Counted from the stretch's first letter, positions 1 to 9,375 are shown. The stretch: 64,000 nucleotides of DNA from Saccharothrix ecbatanensis (GCF_014205015.1 NZ_JACHMO010000001.1:7378001-7442000), one strand, 5' to 3'. Translations and numbers: made by a program. Notes: generated by a model from the letters alone, not told the origin.

Positions 1-3000
1 ACCTGGTGGGCGGCCGGCACGCTCTTCAGCGGCAGGCGCTGGAGGTCCGGCAGGGGGCCGAACCTGCCGACCACGGGCAGGGTGCCGTCCACCGGCACGG
101 TGCCGACCAGGGGCAGCGTGCCGCCGAACGAACGCTCGTCCGCGTCGGCGTCCGACACGACCGGCAGCTCACGCGTTGCGCCCGACACGACCGGCAGCTC
201 ACGCGTTGCGCCCGACACGACCGGCAGCTCACGGGTCGCGCCCGACACGACCGGCAGCTCACGGGTCGCGCCCGACACGACCGGCAGCTCACGGGTGGTG
301 CCGCCCAGCAGCCGGTCCGCGATGCTCGGAAGCACGTGCTGGGCCTGCTCGAACCAGCCGAGCGGGTCGGTCTCGCCGACCCGCAGCTGGTTGGTGACCG
401 GCGCGAGCGCGTCCACCCCCGGCACGGCGGGCAGCTGCTCGGTCGGCAGCTCCACCTTCGGCAGCACGGTCGTCGCCCCGTCCAGGTCGGGAACGGCGGG
501 CAGCGCGATACCGGACGTCGGCGGAAGCGCCGCGCGGGACGCCGGGTCGACGTCGGCCGCACCCGTGACCGGCAGACCGTGCAGCCCGCCGAGACGCGGC
601 GTGTTCAGCGGCAGCAGGTAACCGGGCAGGTCGCGCAGCATGGCCAGGCTGGGCAGCTCGGTGGCGCCCATCAGGCTGTCGACCGAGGCCGGCAGCTCGA
701 TACCGCGGGTCGCGTCGCCGACCGGGGCGTCGCCCTTGTCCGAGCCGGTCCGCACGTCGTTGCGGTCCTGCGTGTTGGCGGTGGCGGTGCCGAGCACGTC
801 CAGCGGGATGCCGAACAGGCGGGCGAACGCCTCGGTCGGCGCCTCGAAGTCGCGAGCGCTGACCGCGCCGTAGCCGGACGTGGTGGTCTCGCCACCGGAA
901 CGGCTGGACGCGTTGCTGCCGGTCGCGGTGTCGGCGAGGCCGCCGACGCTGACCGCGTCACCGTGCACCGCAGGCGACACGCCCGCGGGCGCGGTGACCA
1001 GGTTGCCGGACCACGCGCTGTCGTCGGCCGACGTCAGGTGCCTGCCGCCCGCGACCAGGCCGGACTTGTTGGTCGTCCGGGACGAGCCGTTGCCGGCGAC
1101 CGAGACGGCGTCGCCGAACACCTGGAGCGGGACGGCCGGCTGGGCGCCGACGCCGTTGCCGGAGAACGAGCCGTCGTCACCAGAGGTCTGCACGTCACCG
1201 CCGGCGCGTGAGAGGAAATCGTTGCCGCTGTCCGACCGGGCGTTGCCGCCCGCGCCGACCGCGCTGCCGAACACCTGCGGGGACGACGACTCCGGCAGCG
1301 ACACCACGTTGCCCGAGAACGAGCCCTCGTCGCCGTTGGTCATGGTCGCGCCGCCCGAACGGGAGTCCATCCGGCTGTTCGCGGCGGCCACGCTGTTGCC
1401 GACGCCGACGACCGAGCCGCCGAAGACCTGCGCCGGGTTCGAGGTCGGCACGTGCACGACGTTGCCCGACGCGGAACCGTGGCGGCCGTTGGCGCTCGGC
1501 GGGTTGCCGAGGTCGATCGTGGTGTCGCTGTCGCTCCGCGACGTGGGGTTGGCGACCGCGCCGGTGGAGTTGCCGAACACCTGGCCGCCCAGGGCGGTCG
1601 GGGTGGACACGACGTTGCTGGACACGGTGCCGTTGTCGTCGATGCTGGTCGGCACGCGGCCCGAGCGGATGACCTTGTGCTCGGTGGCCCGGCCGGACGG
1701 GGTGCCGACCGCGCCGACGCCGTTGCCGAACGCCTCGGCGGGCGCGCCGATCGGGACCTGGCCGACGTTGCCGGAGCCGACCGCGTCGTTGCCGGTCGTG
1801 CCGTTGTAGCCGCCGGAGTCCGCGACGACGTCGTTGTTGCAGCCGCCCTCGGCGATGCCGCCGGCGGTGGTGCCGTTGCCGCACAGGTCGACCGCGCCGG
1901 CCGGGGGCAGGTGCGCCCCGTTGGACGACAGCACGGACCGGTCGCCGTGGGTGAACGTGTCGCCGCCCGCGGTCGCGGTGGCCTCGTTCGAGTGGCGGGC
2001 CGAGGTGGTGCCGACGCCGGACGTCGCGTTGCCCGCGTTGGACACCGGCAGCGCCACCGGCGCGTCGGCGAAGTTGCCGGACAGCACGGAGTCCTGGCCG
2101 GAGGTGGAGCTGTTGCCGCCGGCTTCGGCGGTGTGCTCCATCGAGTTGTCGACGCGCGTGAGGCCGCCGCCCGTCAGGGCGTTGTCGCCCGTGGCGACGG
2201 GACCGGCGAACGCGGGCTGGACCGTGTTGCCGGCCAGCGTGCTCGCGTCGCCGGAGGTGGTGGACCACATCGGCGTGCCGTACGAGTTGACGCGGGTGTC
2301 GCCCGCGTCGGAGGAGGCCCGGTTCTCGGCGAGCGTGTCCGCGGTGCCGGCGGCGGCGACCCCGTTGCCGCTGACCGCGACGATCGTGGCGAGCGGCGTG
2401 CCGAGGACGTTGCCGCCGCCGGTGCTGCGGTCGCCGGTGGTGCTCAGCGAGCCGCCGGCGGCGGTGCTGTTCGACGTCGAGGCGTCGGTGTGCGAGTTGC
2501 CGCCCGCGGCCACCGCGTTGTCGGTCACCTGGACCGGCAAGGCGCCTTGGACGGCGGCGATGTTGCCGGACAGCGAGCCGTCCTGGCCGGAGGTCTTGAC
2601 GTCGCCGCCCGCGACGGCCCGCTGCTCGGACGAGCCGCGGGACTCGGCGTTGGCCAGCGCGGCCACGGCGTTGCCGTCGGCCTGGGGTGAGACCGCCGCG
2701 GCGGCGTGCGCCACGTTGCCGGCCAAGGTGCCGTACGAGCCGTCGGCCTTGACGTCGCCGGCTTCGGTGACCGACCGGGAGCAGTCGCGGTCGATGTAGG
2801 CGTCGCCGCCCGCCGCGATCGCGTTGCCACAAGCGCTGACCGGCACGACCACGTCGGCGTCCGCGGTGTTGCCGCGGGTGATGTGGGAGGTGTCGACCGA
2901 GCGGAGCCCTTCCCGCGCATTGCGGACCAGCGGGTTGGCCGGTTCGGCGAGGCGGCCGGGGAGCAGGCCCGTCGCGGTCGGCGTGCTGATCTCCCGGTGG

Positions 3001-3203
3001 ATCTCCGGCAGGTCGTGGGCGCCGACCGGGGTGCCCAGGGTGTTCTGGTCGACGTCGACCGGGATGCGCACCTTCGCGTCGAGCGGGTTCGGCGGTGCGT
3101 CGGGGTTGACGTTGTCCTGGGCTGAAGCGATGCCCGTACCGAGCATCAGCAAACCACCAGTGACAAGTGCGGTCTGGAGACCGCGCTTGGCCCAGGTGTG
3201 CAT
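1..3203 (-). CDS. Secreted chaplin-like repeat protein (C-terminus beyond window)
   Basis: Reading frame open from an ATG at 3203 to the window edge, at least 1067 residues and incomplete. A GAAGGAG ribosome site lies upstream of the ATG. Residues 1-28 form a signal peptide ending in IASA. About 13 repeats of about 50 residues follow (about residues 95-790), each with the pattern GN-V-x-x-P...CGN/FG-x-x-V-x-x-x-G. Repeats 1 and 7 keep a pair of cysteines, as in the chaplin hydrophobic domain (CGN...C). The rest replace Cys with Phe, Thr or Ala. After the repeats comes a Pro/Leu-rich tail with five copies of ATRELPVVSG. The chaplin relationship is inferred from this pattern. Chaplins are amyloid-forming surface proteins of aerial hyphae and spores. 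A generic repeat adhesin is the main alternative. Confidence 0.7.
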   Translation of the reverse strand, partial: MHTWAKRGLQTALVTGGLLMLGTGIASAQDNVNPDAPPNPLDAKVRIPVDVDQNTLGTPVGAHDLPEIHREISTPTATGLLPGRLAEPANPLVRNAREGLRSVDTSHITRGNTADADVVVPVSACGNAIAAGGDAYIDRDCSRSVTEAGDVKADGSYGTLAGNVAHAAAAVSPQADGNAVAALANAESRGSSEQRAVAGGDVKTSGQDGSLSGNIAAVQGALPVQVTDNAVAAGGNSHTDASTSNSTAAGGSLSTTGDRSTGGGNVLGTPLATIVAVSGNGVAAAGTADTLAENRASSDAGDTRVNSYGTPMWSTTSGDASTLAGNTVQPAFAGPVATGDNALTGGGLTRVDNSMEHTAEAGGNSSTSGQDSVLSGNFADAPVALPVSNAGNATSGVGTTSARHSNEATATAGGDTFTHGDRSVLSSNGAHLPPAGAVDLCGNGTTAGGIAEGGCNNDVVADSGGYNGTTGNDAVGSGNVGQVPIGAPAEAFGNGVGAVGTPSGRATEHKVIRSGRVPTSIDDNGTVSSNVVSTPTALGGQVFGNSTGAVANPTSRSDSDTTIDLGNPPSANGRHGSASGNVVHVPTSNPAQVFGGSVVGVGNSVAAANSRMDSRSGGATMTNGDEGSFSGNVVSLPESSSPQVFGSAVGAGGNARSDSGNDFLSRAGGDVQTSGDDGSFSGNGVGAQPAVPLQVFGDAVSVAGNGSSRTTNKSGLVAGGRHLTSADDSAWSGNLVTAPAGVSPAVHGDAVSVGGLADTATGSNASSRSGGETTTSGYGAVSARDFEAPTEAFARLFGIPLDVLGTATANTQDRNDVRTGSDKGDAPVGDATRGIELPASVDSLMGATELPSLAMLRDLPGYLLPLNTPRLGGLHGLPVTGAADVDPASRAALPPTSGIALPAVPDLDGATTVLPKVELPTEQLPAVPGVDALAPVTNQLRVGETDPLGWFEQAQHVLPSIADRLLGGTTRELPVVSGATRELPVVSGATRELPVVSGATRELPVVSGATRELPVVSDADADERSFGGTLPLVGTVPVDGTLPVVGRFGPLPDLQRLPLKSVPAAHQ
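151..300. repeat. Five tandem 30-bp repeats inside the chaplin-like gene
   Basis: Five adjacent 30-base units read cccgacacgaccggcagctc plus ten bases. They are nearly identical, with single-base changes in the last ten positions. On the minus strand each unit encodes ATRELPVVSG, so length changes keep the frame. The near identity at the DNA level points to recent expansion. Confidence 0.9.
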
Positions 3204-3401
3204 GAGTTCTCCTTCTTTCGGTGTCCCTTGCGGGAGGTGAAGGGCGGTCGGACGCGGAAACCGCGTCGCAGACGGACGACCACCCTGATCGGAGGGCGGG
3301 AAGGCGCGGCGTCACGACCGGGAGGGGAGCGCACACGAACAGCGCGCCGGTCGACTACCGGGTCAGCTCGTGGACGAGCTGCCGCGGACCGCGCGCTGTG
3401 G

Positions 3402-4283
3402 TCAGTCGGGCGTGCTACCGGGCTGCTTGCCCGGCATCACGACGTTCCGCTGGGTGGCGGGGAACAGAGCCCGGGCCACCGCGGCGTCGAAACGGTCGGT
3501 CGAGACGGCCGAGAAGGGGCCGTTGCCGCCGCCGGAGGAACCGGAAGCGTCGCCACCGCAGGAGCAGTGGACCGGCGCGCCGAGCGGCGCGAACGGCATC
3601 GACGGCATTCCGGACGGGTCGCCGGGCAACGACGAACCGGTGTCGCCCGGCAGTGCGGCGCTCGACCGCGGGGACATGTCCAGCCACACGTGGCCGGACG
3701 TGCCGGACACCCCTTGCACCACCGGGGTACCGGCGGAAACCGGCGCGGCGGTGGTGGCCGGGGTGGCCTCGGTGACGCGCTTCGCCGTTGCGCCGGCGGC
3801 CACCTCGTCGGTGGGCGACGGCTCGGACGTGCGCGCCTGGAACCAGCCGCCCATGTGCTCGACGGCGCCGCGGAGGTCTCCGGTGACGCGGCCGATGTCG
3901 GGCGGGCTGGGCTCCTGTGGGGTGCGGAGGGTGGTGTCGAGATCCCGCACGGCTTCGCCGACGGGGGTCGGCACGACCTGGTTCAGCGTGGCCGGGTTCA
4001 GCTTGGCCGGGCTCGGGGTGACCAGGTTCTGCGTGACCGGGTTCTGGCCGGTCACGTCGAGCGTGGCGTCGATCCCGGTGGGCCGCGACGACCCCGTGAC
4101 GTCGGTGAGCGAGGTGACACCGGTGACCTGGTCGACCGGTTCCTGCGCCGACGCCGGAGCCGCGGCCAGCGCCCAGGCCGCGGCGGAGCCGGCCAGCGTG
4201 CCGCCGACGACCAGCAGGGCGCGGGAGAGCAGCCGCCGAACGCGGCCCGCCCCCGTTCCCACTCGCTGGTCAACGCGCGACAT
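3402..4283 (-). CDS. Secreted protein with Cys/Gly-rich C-terminal motif
   Basis: 293 residues from an ATG at 4283, preceded by GGAGGT at a good distance. Residues 1-47 form a signal peptide (Arg-rich start, hydrophobic LLVVGGTLAGSAAAWALAAA, cleavage after ASA). The mature chain is Thr/Pro/Val-rich without obvious domains. Near the C-terminus it has HCSCGGDASGSSGGG, then a short tail ending GKQPGSTPD. No membrane anchor or sortase signal is seen. It lies about 200 bases downstream of the chaplin-like gene on the same strand, so it may be co-expressed and exported with it. I do not recognise the family. An envelope-associated role is inference from export and neighbourhood. Confidence 0.75.
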   Translation of the reverse strand: MSRVDQRVGTGAGRVRRLLSRALLVVGGTLAGSAAAWALAAAPASAQEPVDQVTGVTSLTDVTGSSRPTGIDATLDVTGQNPVTQNLVTPSPAKLNPATLNQVVPTPVGEAVRDLDTTLRTPQEPSPPDIGRVTGDLRGAVEHMGGWFQARTSEPSPTDEVAAGATAKRVTEATPATTAAPVSAGTPVVQGVSGTSGHVWLDMSPRSSAALPGDTGSSLPGDPSGMPSMPFAPLGAPVHCSCGGDASGSSGGGNGPFSAVSTDRFDAAVARALFPATQRNVVMPGKQPGSTPD

Positions 4284-4452
4284 CGCTGCTACCTCCGCCT
4301 GAAAGCTCCGGGATTCGCCGGCGACGTGATCCAAGTGATCAAGCCGACGCCGAGAGCGTGCCAGTAGGTGAGTCGCCCGCGCACTCGTTCGCCGCCCTGT
4401 TCGCCGTATCGTGTGACGAACACTCCGTGTTGCCGGACGTGACGGTGAGTGA

Positions 4453-6843
4453 TCAGACCCGCTTGAGCACCCGTGCCGCGCCGGCGGCGGCCGTGGACGC
4501 CAGGATCCAGCCCACCGCGATCAGCGAGCTGGAAATCCACTGCGAGGCGCCGCTGAACCGCCACTTGCCGTCCTGGCCGAGGTCCACGATCGGGATCAGC
4601 AGGTCCATCGACAGCAGCCACGCGTTCCACGACGGCGACTCGTCCTCGTTCAGCTTCGGCATCTCGTGGCCGAGGAACCACCCGGTGCCGGCCAGCCAGA
4701 ACGCGGCCAGCCAGGCGATCGCGAGCCACGGCCGGTAGCCGTAGCCGACCGTCCAGCGCTGGAGGAAGCCCCAGACCCGGCCCGCGACACCGAGTTCCGA
4801 GTAACGCCGGTGCTGCTTCTCCAGCTGCACGGCCTGCGCCAGCTCTTCCTCGCCGCCGTCCCGGTACACCGCCGCCAACTGCTCGTACGGTCCCGGCGCG
4901 AAGTCCGGCTGCACCTCCCGCAGCCAGCGCAGCCGGGTGCGCACCCCGACGTCCGGCGTGGACGAGATGGAGCTGAACGTGAAGTCCTCCACGTCCACGC
5001 CACCGGTCGCGGCCCACAGCCCCGGCCCGTCCATCACGGTCGTCGCGCTCACCCTGGTCAGCACGACCCGGCCGACCGGGATGCGGTCTTCCGACAGCCG
5101 CAGCACCAGTTGGCTCACCGTGAGCCCGTACGCGTTCAAGGCGATGTCGCTGCCCGGACCGCCCAGCCGGGCGCCGGCGAACGTGGCCATCTTGCCGACC
5201 TCGCCCAGCCGGATCCGCACGCCGCCGACGGCGGTGAAGCCGTGGCTGCACAGGAAGTCCTTGCCGATGGTGGCCACGCGGGCGTCCAGCGACGGTTTCA
5301 CGGTGCCGTCCGGGCGGCGGCGCGGTGCGAGCAGGGACGCGCCGGAGCAGTCGAGGGTGGAGCCGATCTCGGCGTTCTGGAGGCGCAGCGACCCCTGGGC
5401 GCGCAGGTCGCGGAGGAACAGCGTGCCGCCGACGCGGAGCCGGTCGGCGAACAGGACGTCGATGCCTGGGCCGTGCAGCTGGACACCGGAGAGGGACGCG
5501 CTTCCTTTTACATGCGCGTCCACCAGGCGCACCTGTCCGTACGCGCGCAGGGCCGAGTCACGTTCGCCGTCGCCCTTGAATCCGCCGTCGACCGCGCCGC
5601 GCGCTTCCAGGTCGCCCTGCACCCGGATGCCGTCGGCGTGCAGGGCCACCGGGATGCGCTGGTCGCCGGTCTGGTCCGCCAGGTCCGCCACCACGTCCTG
5701 CCGGCCGATCACCGCGCCGGACAGCCGCAGGTAGCCGCCGATGTCGGCGTTGGGCAGGCGGACCGTGCCGGAGGAGGTGAAGCCGTCGTCCAGTTCCACG
5801 TTGCCGTCCACCCGGATCCGGTCGGCGACCAGCGCGGCGGCCTCGTCGGCGGTGCCGCGCGGGATCACCAGGACCGGGCGGTCGACCACGCTGGCGTGCA
5901 GGCGCGCGCCGGAGAACACGACGCTGCCGCCGACGCGCGCGCCGTCCAGCAGGATGCGGCCCTCGGCGGTGAACCGGCCGCCTTCGGCGTCGCAGAACAA
6001 GTTGCCCGCGATGGTGACGCCGGTGGCGTCGAGGGCGTTCTGGCCGGCGTTGAGCAGGCGCGCGCCGCCGAGGTGCACGTTGCCGCCGACGTCCGCGCCG
6101 CGCAGCCGCACCTCGCCGCCCGCGCGCAACGCGATGGCCTGGAGGGAACCGGACAGCCGGATGCGGGCGGCGAGCAGGGCGTGGTCGCCGCCCTTGCTCC
6201 GCAGCACGGCGCCGGCCAGCCGGAACGTGCCGTCGACCGTGGCGTCGGTCAGGTCGACCACGCCGTCGCTGGTGAAACCTGCCTCCAGCACCAGGTCGCT
6301 GGCGACGCGCAGGTTCCGGCCCCACAGTCCGGGCACCTTGCAGCCGCGCATCCGCAGGCCGACCAGGCGTGCCATCCGGAAGTCCGGCGGCCGTTCGAAG
6401 GCGCAGTCGAGGAAGTCGATCACGTGGTCGACCCGGGCACCCTCCACCGCGAACAGGCCGACCACGTTCGCGCCGACCAGGCGGAGGGCGGCGTTGCGCG
6501 GGCCGTCCGAGAGGAGGGACGACAGGAGTTCGCCGCGGACCGTGCGCTCGCTCTTGGGCGCCCTCGGGTCGAACCGCAGCGGGCGTCCGGCGGCGAACGC
6601 GGCGCGCACGGCGTGCTCGATGGTTCGGGCGGTGTCGGCGGTTCGAGGGGCTGCGGCGGTTCGGGCGGTTCCGGCGGTGTCCGCGGTTCCGGCGGTGTCC
6701 GCGGTTCCGGCGGTGTCCGCGGTTCCGGCGGTGTCCGCGGTTCGAGCGGTCCGGACAGCGGCGACGTCAGCGGCTCCGGCGTGGGCGGCGGTGGGCTGGG
6801 CGTCGACGGTCTCGGCGGGCTCGGCGGTGTCGTCGGCGGTCAC
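4453..6843 (-). CDS. Membrane-anchored beta-helical (pentapeptide-like) protein
   Basis: 796 residues from a GTG at 6843. Residues 1-75 are low-complexity Ala/Thr/Asp with four TADTAG repeats. Residues about 75-640 are many short units of the type V(R/D)L-x-x-A-x-(I/V)-G-G-x-L/V-x-L-x-G-A-x-L, the signature of a right-handed beta-helix. Similar proteins in Streptomyces are often named 'membrane-associated oxidoreductase', but no nucleotide-binding or redox motif is visible here. The C-terminal 120 residues hold two or three membrane segments (WLAIAWLAAFWLAGTGWFLG; SSLIAVGWILASTAAAGAARVL). The helix probably faces the cytoplasm. The enzymatic name is not supported. Its function is unknown and a scaffold role is inference. 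Confidence 0.8.
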   Translation of the reverse strand: MTADDTAEPAETVDAQPTAAHAGAADVAAVRTARTADTAGTADTAGTADTAGTADTAGTARTAAAPRTADTARTIEHAVRAAFAAGRPLRFDPRAPKSERTVRGELLSSLLSDGPRNAALRLVGANVVGLFAVEGARVDHVIDFLDCAFERPPDFRMARLVGLRMRGCKVPGLWGRNLRVASDLVLEAGFTSDGVVDLTDATVDGTFRLAGAVLRSKGGDHALLAARIRLSGSLQAIALRAGGEVRLRGADVGGNVHLGGARLLNAGQNALDATGVTIAGNLFCDAEGGRFTAEGRILLDGARVGGSVVFSGARLHASVVDRPVLVIPRGTADEAAALVADRIRVDGNVELDDGFTSSGTVRLPNADIGGYLRLSGAVIGRQDVVADLADQTGDQRIPVALHADGIRVQGDLEARGAVDGGFKGDGERDSALRAYGQVRLVDAHVKGSASLSGVQLHGPGIDVLFADRLRVGGTLFLRDLRAQGSLRLQNAEIGSTLDCSGASLLAPRRRPDGTVKPSLDARVATIGKDFLCSHGFTAVGGVRIRLGEVGKMATFAGARLGGPGSDIALNAYGLTVSQLVLRLSEDRIPVGRVVLTRVSATTVMDGPGLWAATGGVDVEDFTFSSISSTPDVGVRTRLRWLREVQPDFAPGPYEQLAAVYRDGGEEELAQAVQLEKQHRRYSELGVAGRVWGFLQRWTVGYGYRPWLAIAWLAAFWLAGTGWFLGHEMPKLNEDESPSWNAWLLSMDLLIPIVDLGQDGKWRFSGASQWISSSLIAVGWILASTAAAGAARVLKRV
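6665..6736. repeat. Four perfect 18-bp tandem repeats
   Basis: The unit gcggttccggcggtgtcc occurs four times without change, in the 5' end of the beta-helical membrane protein gene (minus strand), where it encodes the repeated hexapeptide TADTAG. Imperfect copies continue on both sides. It is in frame and probably prone to slippage. Confidence 0.9.
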
Positions 6844-6983
6844 GTTCCGATCCGATCACTCGCGGTGCGGGTTCCGCCAGGGTTTGCCGCAACCCGAAAC
6901 GTGTGGTTCGACATGCCCGGATGGACCACCCGCGATGTCCGAGCAGCCCACTCGCGCGGCTCTTGCGGGCTACCGTGATCGGC

Positions 6984-8177
6984 GTGACGGGGACGGAAAC
7001 GGAGATCGGCAACAGGGTGCCGCGGCTGCTGCGCGTGACCGCGGCGTTGAGCTGGCGGTTCGTGGCGGTGGTCGCCGCCCTCTACGTGGTGTTCCAGGTG
7101 GTCGGGTTCCTGGCCACGATCGTCATCCCGACCGGGGTGGCGCTGTTGCTGGCGGCGTTGCTGTCGCCGGCGGTCTCGCAACTGACCCGCGCCGGTATGC
7201 CGCGCGGGTTGTCCACGGGCGTGGTGCTGGTCGGGGGCATCGCCGTCGTCGGCGGCGTGCTCACGTTCGTCATCACCGAGTTCTCCAAGGGCCTGCCGCA
7301 GTTGCAGGAGCAGGTCAGCGCGAGCCTCGACACGATCCGCGGCTGGCTCAAGGACGGTCCGCTGCACCTGAGCGACCTCCAGCTCCAGCAGTACCTCGAC
7401 CGGGTGGTCGAGACGGTCAAGGAGAACCAGTCCGAGATCACGTCCGGCGCGCTCACCACGGCGGCCACCGTCGGCGAGCTGCTGACCGGGTTCATCCTCG
7501 CGCTGTTCACCCTCATCTTCTTCCTGCACGACGGCGACGGGATCTGGAAGTTCCTGATCCGGATCGTGCCGCGCGATGTGCGCGGACGGGCGGACGTGGC
7601 GGGACGGCGAGGGTTCTCCTCGCTCGTGTCGTACGTGCGGGCGACGGCGCTGGTGGCCGTGGTGGACGCGGTCGGCGTCGGCATCGGCCTGTGGATCGTG
7701 GACGTGCCGCTGGTGGTGCCGCTGTCGGCGCTGGTGTTCCTGGGCGCGTTCATCCCGATCGTCGGTGCGGTGATCACCGGCGCGGTGGCGGTGTTGGTGG
7801 CGCTGGTGGCCAACGGGCCGCTGGAGGCGTTGATCATCCTGGCCGTGCTCATCGGCGTGATGCAGCTGGAGAGCCACGTGCTGCAACCGCTGCTGCTGGG
7901 GCGCGCGGTGAAGCTGCACCCGTTGGCCGTGGTGCTGGCGATCACCGCCGGGTTGGTCGTCAGCGGTATCTCGGGCGCGTTGCTGTCCGTGCCGCTGCTG
8001 GCGGTGCTGAACTCGGGGATCAGGTCGTTGCTGTCGGAGTCGGACCGGGCGGTCGAGCCACGCCAAGTGGACGTGCACGAGCCGCAGGAGAGCGGTCCGC
8101 TGGACACCGGCGGGGAACGGGTCGAGGACACCGACCAGCAGGAAGAACCGAACTCGGAGCACAGCGGGAACAAGTAG
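6984..8177 (+). CDS. AI-2E family membrane permease
   Basis: 397 residues. The GTG at 6984 is chosen because a TACCGT -10 element at 6971-6976 ends 7 bases upstream, which suggests a leaderless transcript. An ATG at 6921 is possible but has no ribosome site. The protein has the PF01594 layout: two N-terminal membrane segments, a soluble stretch rich in QLQEQV/VVETVKENQ (about residues 100-160), then five or six membrane helices with GAFIPIVGAVITG and an ES-HVLQPLLLGRAV motif typical of the family. The C-terminal 50 residues are acidic and cytoplasmic. Family members export AI-2 or act as Na+/H+ antiporters. The substrate here cannot be assigned. It converges on the GGDEF gene with one base between stops. 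Confidence 0.85.
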   Translation: MTGTETEIGNRVPRLLRVTAALSWRFVAVVAALYVVFQVVGFLATIVIPTGVALLLAALLSPAVSQLTRAGMPRGLSTGVVLVGGIAVVGGVLTFVITEFSKGLPQLQEQVSASLDTIRGWLKDGPLHLSDLQLQQYLDRVVETVKENQSEITSGALTTAATVGELLTGFILALFTLIFFLHDGDGIWKFLIRIVPRDVRGRADVAGRRGFSSLVSYVRATALVAVVDAVGVGIGLWIVDVPLVVPLSALVFLGAFIPIVGAVITGAVAVLVALVANGPLEALIILAVLIGVMQLESHVLQPLLLGRAVKLHPLAVVLAITAGLVVSGISGALLSVPLLAVLNSGIRSLLSESDRAVEPRQVDVHEPQESGPLDTGGERVEDTDQQEEPNSEHSGNK

Positions 8178-8178
8178 G

Positions 8179-9375
8179 TCAGGCCATTTCGACCAGGTTG
8201 CGGCCGTAGCCCTTCGCGGCGAGCAGCGCGGCGTCGGCCGCCACCAGCAGATCGGGCAGTTCGTAGCCGAACCGCTGCGTGGTGGCCACGCCGATGCTCA
8301 CCGTCAGCCCGGTGAGCAGGTGTTCCCGGCCGTCCGTGCCGACCGTGGGCACCGCCAGGTCGGCCACGGCGTGCCGCACGCGTTGGGCCACGGAACGCGC
8401 GATCGCCGGTTCGGCGTCGGGGAGCAGCACGACGAACTCCTCACCGCCGAACCGGCCGACCAGGTCGCCGCTGCGGACGGTGCTGGTGAGCAGCAGCGCC
8501 ACCGCGCTCAGGGCCGAGTCGCCCGCGAGGTGGCCGACCTCGTCGTTCACCCGCTTGAAGTGGTCGAGGTCGAGCAGCATCACGGCCATCGGCCGGTGGC
8601 GGGTCCGCGCCTTCGACAGCTCGTACCTCGCCCGGCCGTCCCAGTGCACGGCGTTGGCCAGGCCGGTCTTCGCGTCACGTTGCGCGGAACGCCGCCAGTG
8701 CGGCAGCTGCGCGGCCCGTTCCAGCAGGGCCAGCGGCGGGCCGGCCATCAGCGCGTGCACGGCGGTGGTGGCGGACGCGAAGCCCATCAGTCCGCCGATG
8801 CTCACCGCGACGATGCCCAGCACGACGTCGATCGGCTCGCCGATGACCTCCTCGCCGGGCGCGCGCGGGTTGCGCAGCTTCAGGCCCAGCGCGATCACAC
8901 CGGCCCGGACCACCAGCAGCACCGTCGCGCCGAGCACCATGACGGCAAGGTCCGTGGTCGGCTCGGCCCAGCCGATGACGTAGCGGGTGCTGAACACGGC
9001 CAGCGCGGTGGCGGAGAGGGTGAACAACCAGCGGTGCGACTCGGGGCGTTGCGCCAGGACGCCGTGCAGCGCGGGGCCGAAGAGCAGCAGCACGAGCAGG
9101 TTGGACGGCAACGCCACCAGGCCCGCGGTCAGGTAGCAGAGGTGCGCGGCCCACGGGTTGCGCTCGGGCTCGCCAACCCGGTGGCTGTAGATCGAGGTGC
9201 CGATGATCACCGCGCCGGCGGTGCCCGCGATGGCCGCGAACCGGCCGATCTCGCCGGGCGTCGGCTGGGGTGACGAAACGATCGCGAAGACGACGACTGC
9301 CAGTGCCGCGAGGTCGACGAGCAGCCAGTAGGCCAGCGCGGACCGCCCGAGCGTCCACAGCGGCCAGCGGCGCAC
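8179..9375 (-). CDS. Membrane GGDEF-domain protein (putative diguanylate cyclase)
   Basis: 398 residues from a GTG at 9375 preceded by GAGGGAGGG. The N-terminal 220 residues contain about six membrane helices. The C-terminal 165 residues are a GGDEF domain with an intact GGEEF active-site loop, the metal-binding LLDLDHFKRVND, and an RSGD inhibitory site five residues before GGEEF. These motifs predict c-di-GMP synthesis with product inhibition. No EAL domain is present. In actinomycetes c-di-GMP controls the BldD developmental switch. Which signal the membrane part senses is not evident. Upstream DNA is shared with the divergent histidine kinase gene. Confidence 0.9.
   Translation of the reverse strand: MRRWPLWTLGRSALAYWLLVDLAALAVVVFAIVSSPQPTPGEIGRFAAIAGTAGAVIIGTSIYSHRVGEPERNPWAAHLCYLTAGLVALPSNLLVLLLFGPALHGVLAQRPESHRWLFTLSATALAVFSTRYVIGWAEPTTDLAVMVLGATVLLVVRAGVIALGLKLRNPRAPGEEVIGEPIDVVLGIVAVSIGGLMGFASATTAVHALMAGPPLALLERAAQLPHWRRSAQRDAKTGLANAVHWDGRARYELSKARTRHRPMAVMLLDLDHFKRVNDEVGHLAGDSALSAVALLLTSTVRSGDLVGRFGGEEFVVLLPDAEPAIARSVAQRVRHAVADLAVPTVGTDGREHLLTGLTVSIGVATTQRFGYELPDLLVAADAALLAAKGYGRNLVEMA

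Noticed and set aside
151..300. CRISPR-like array
   Set aside because: The 30-bp units are directly adjacent without spacers and encode an in-frame peptide repeat.
1195..3336. A 713-codon minus-strand frame starting at 3336
   Set aside because: It is another frame of the chaplin-like gene and gives an Arg-rich product. The correct frame starts at 3203 with a signal peptide and repeats.
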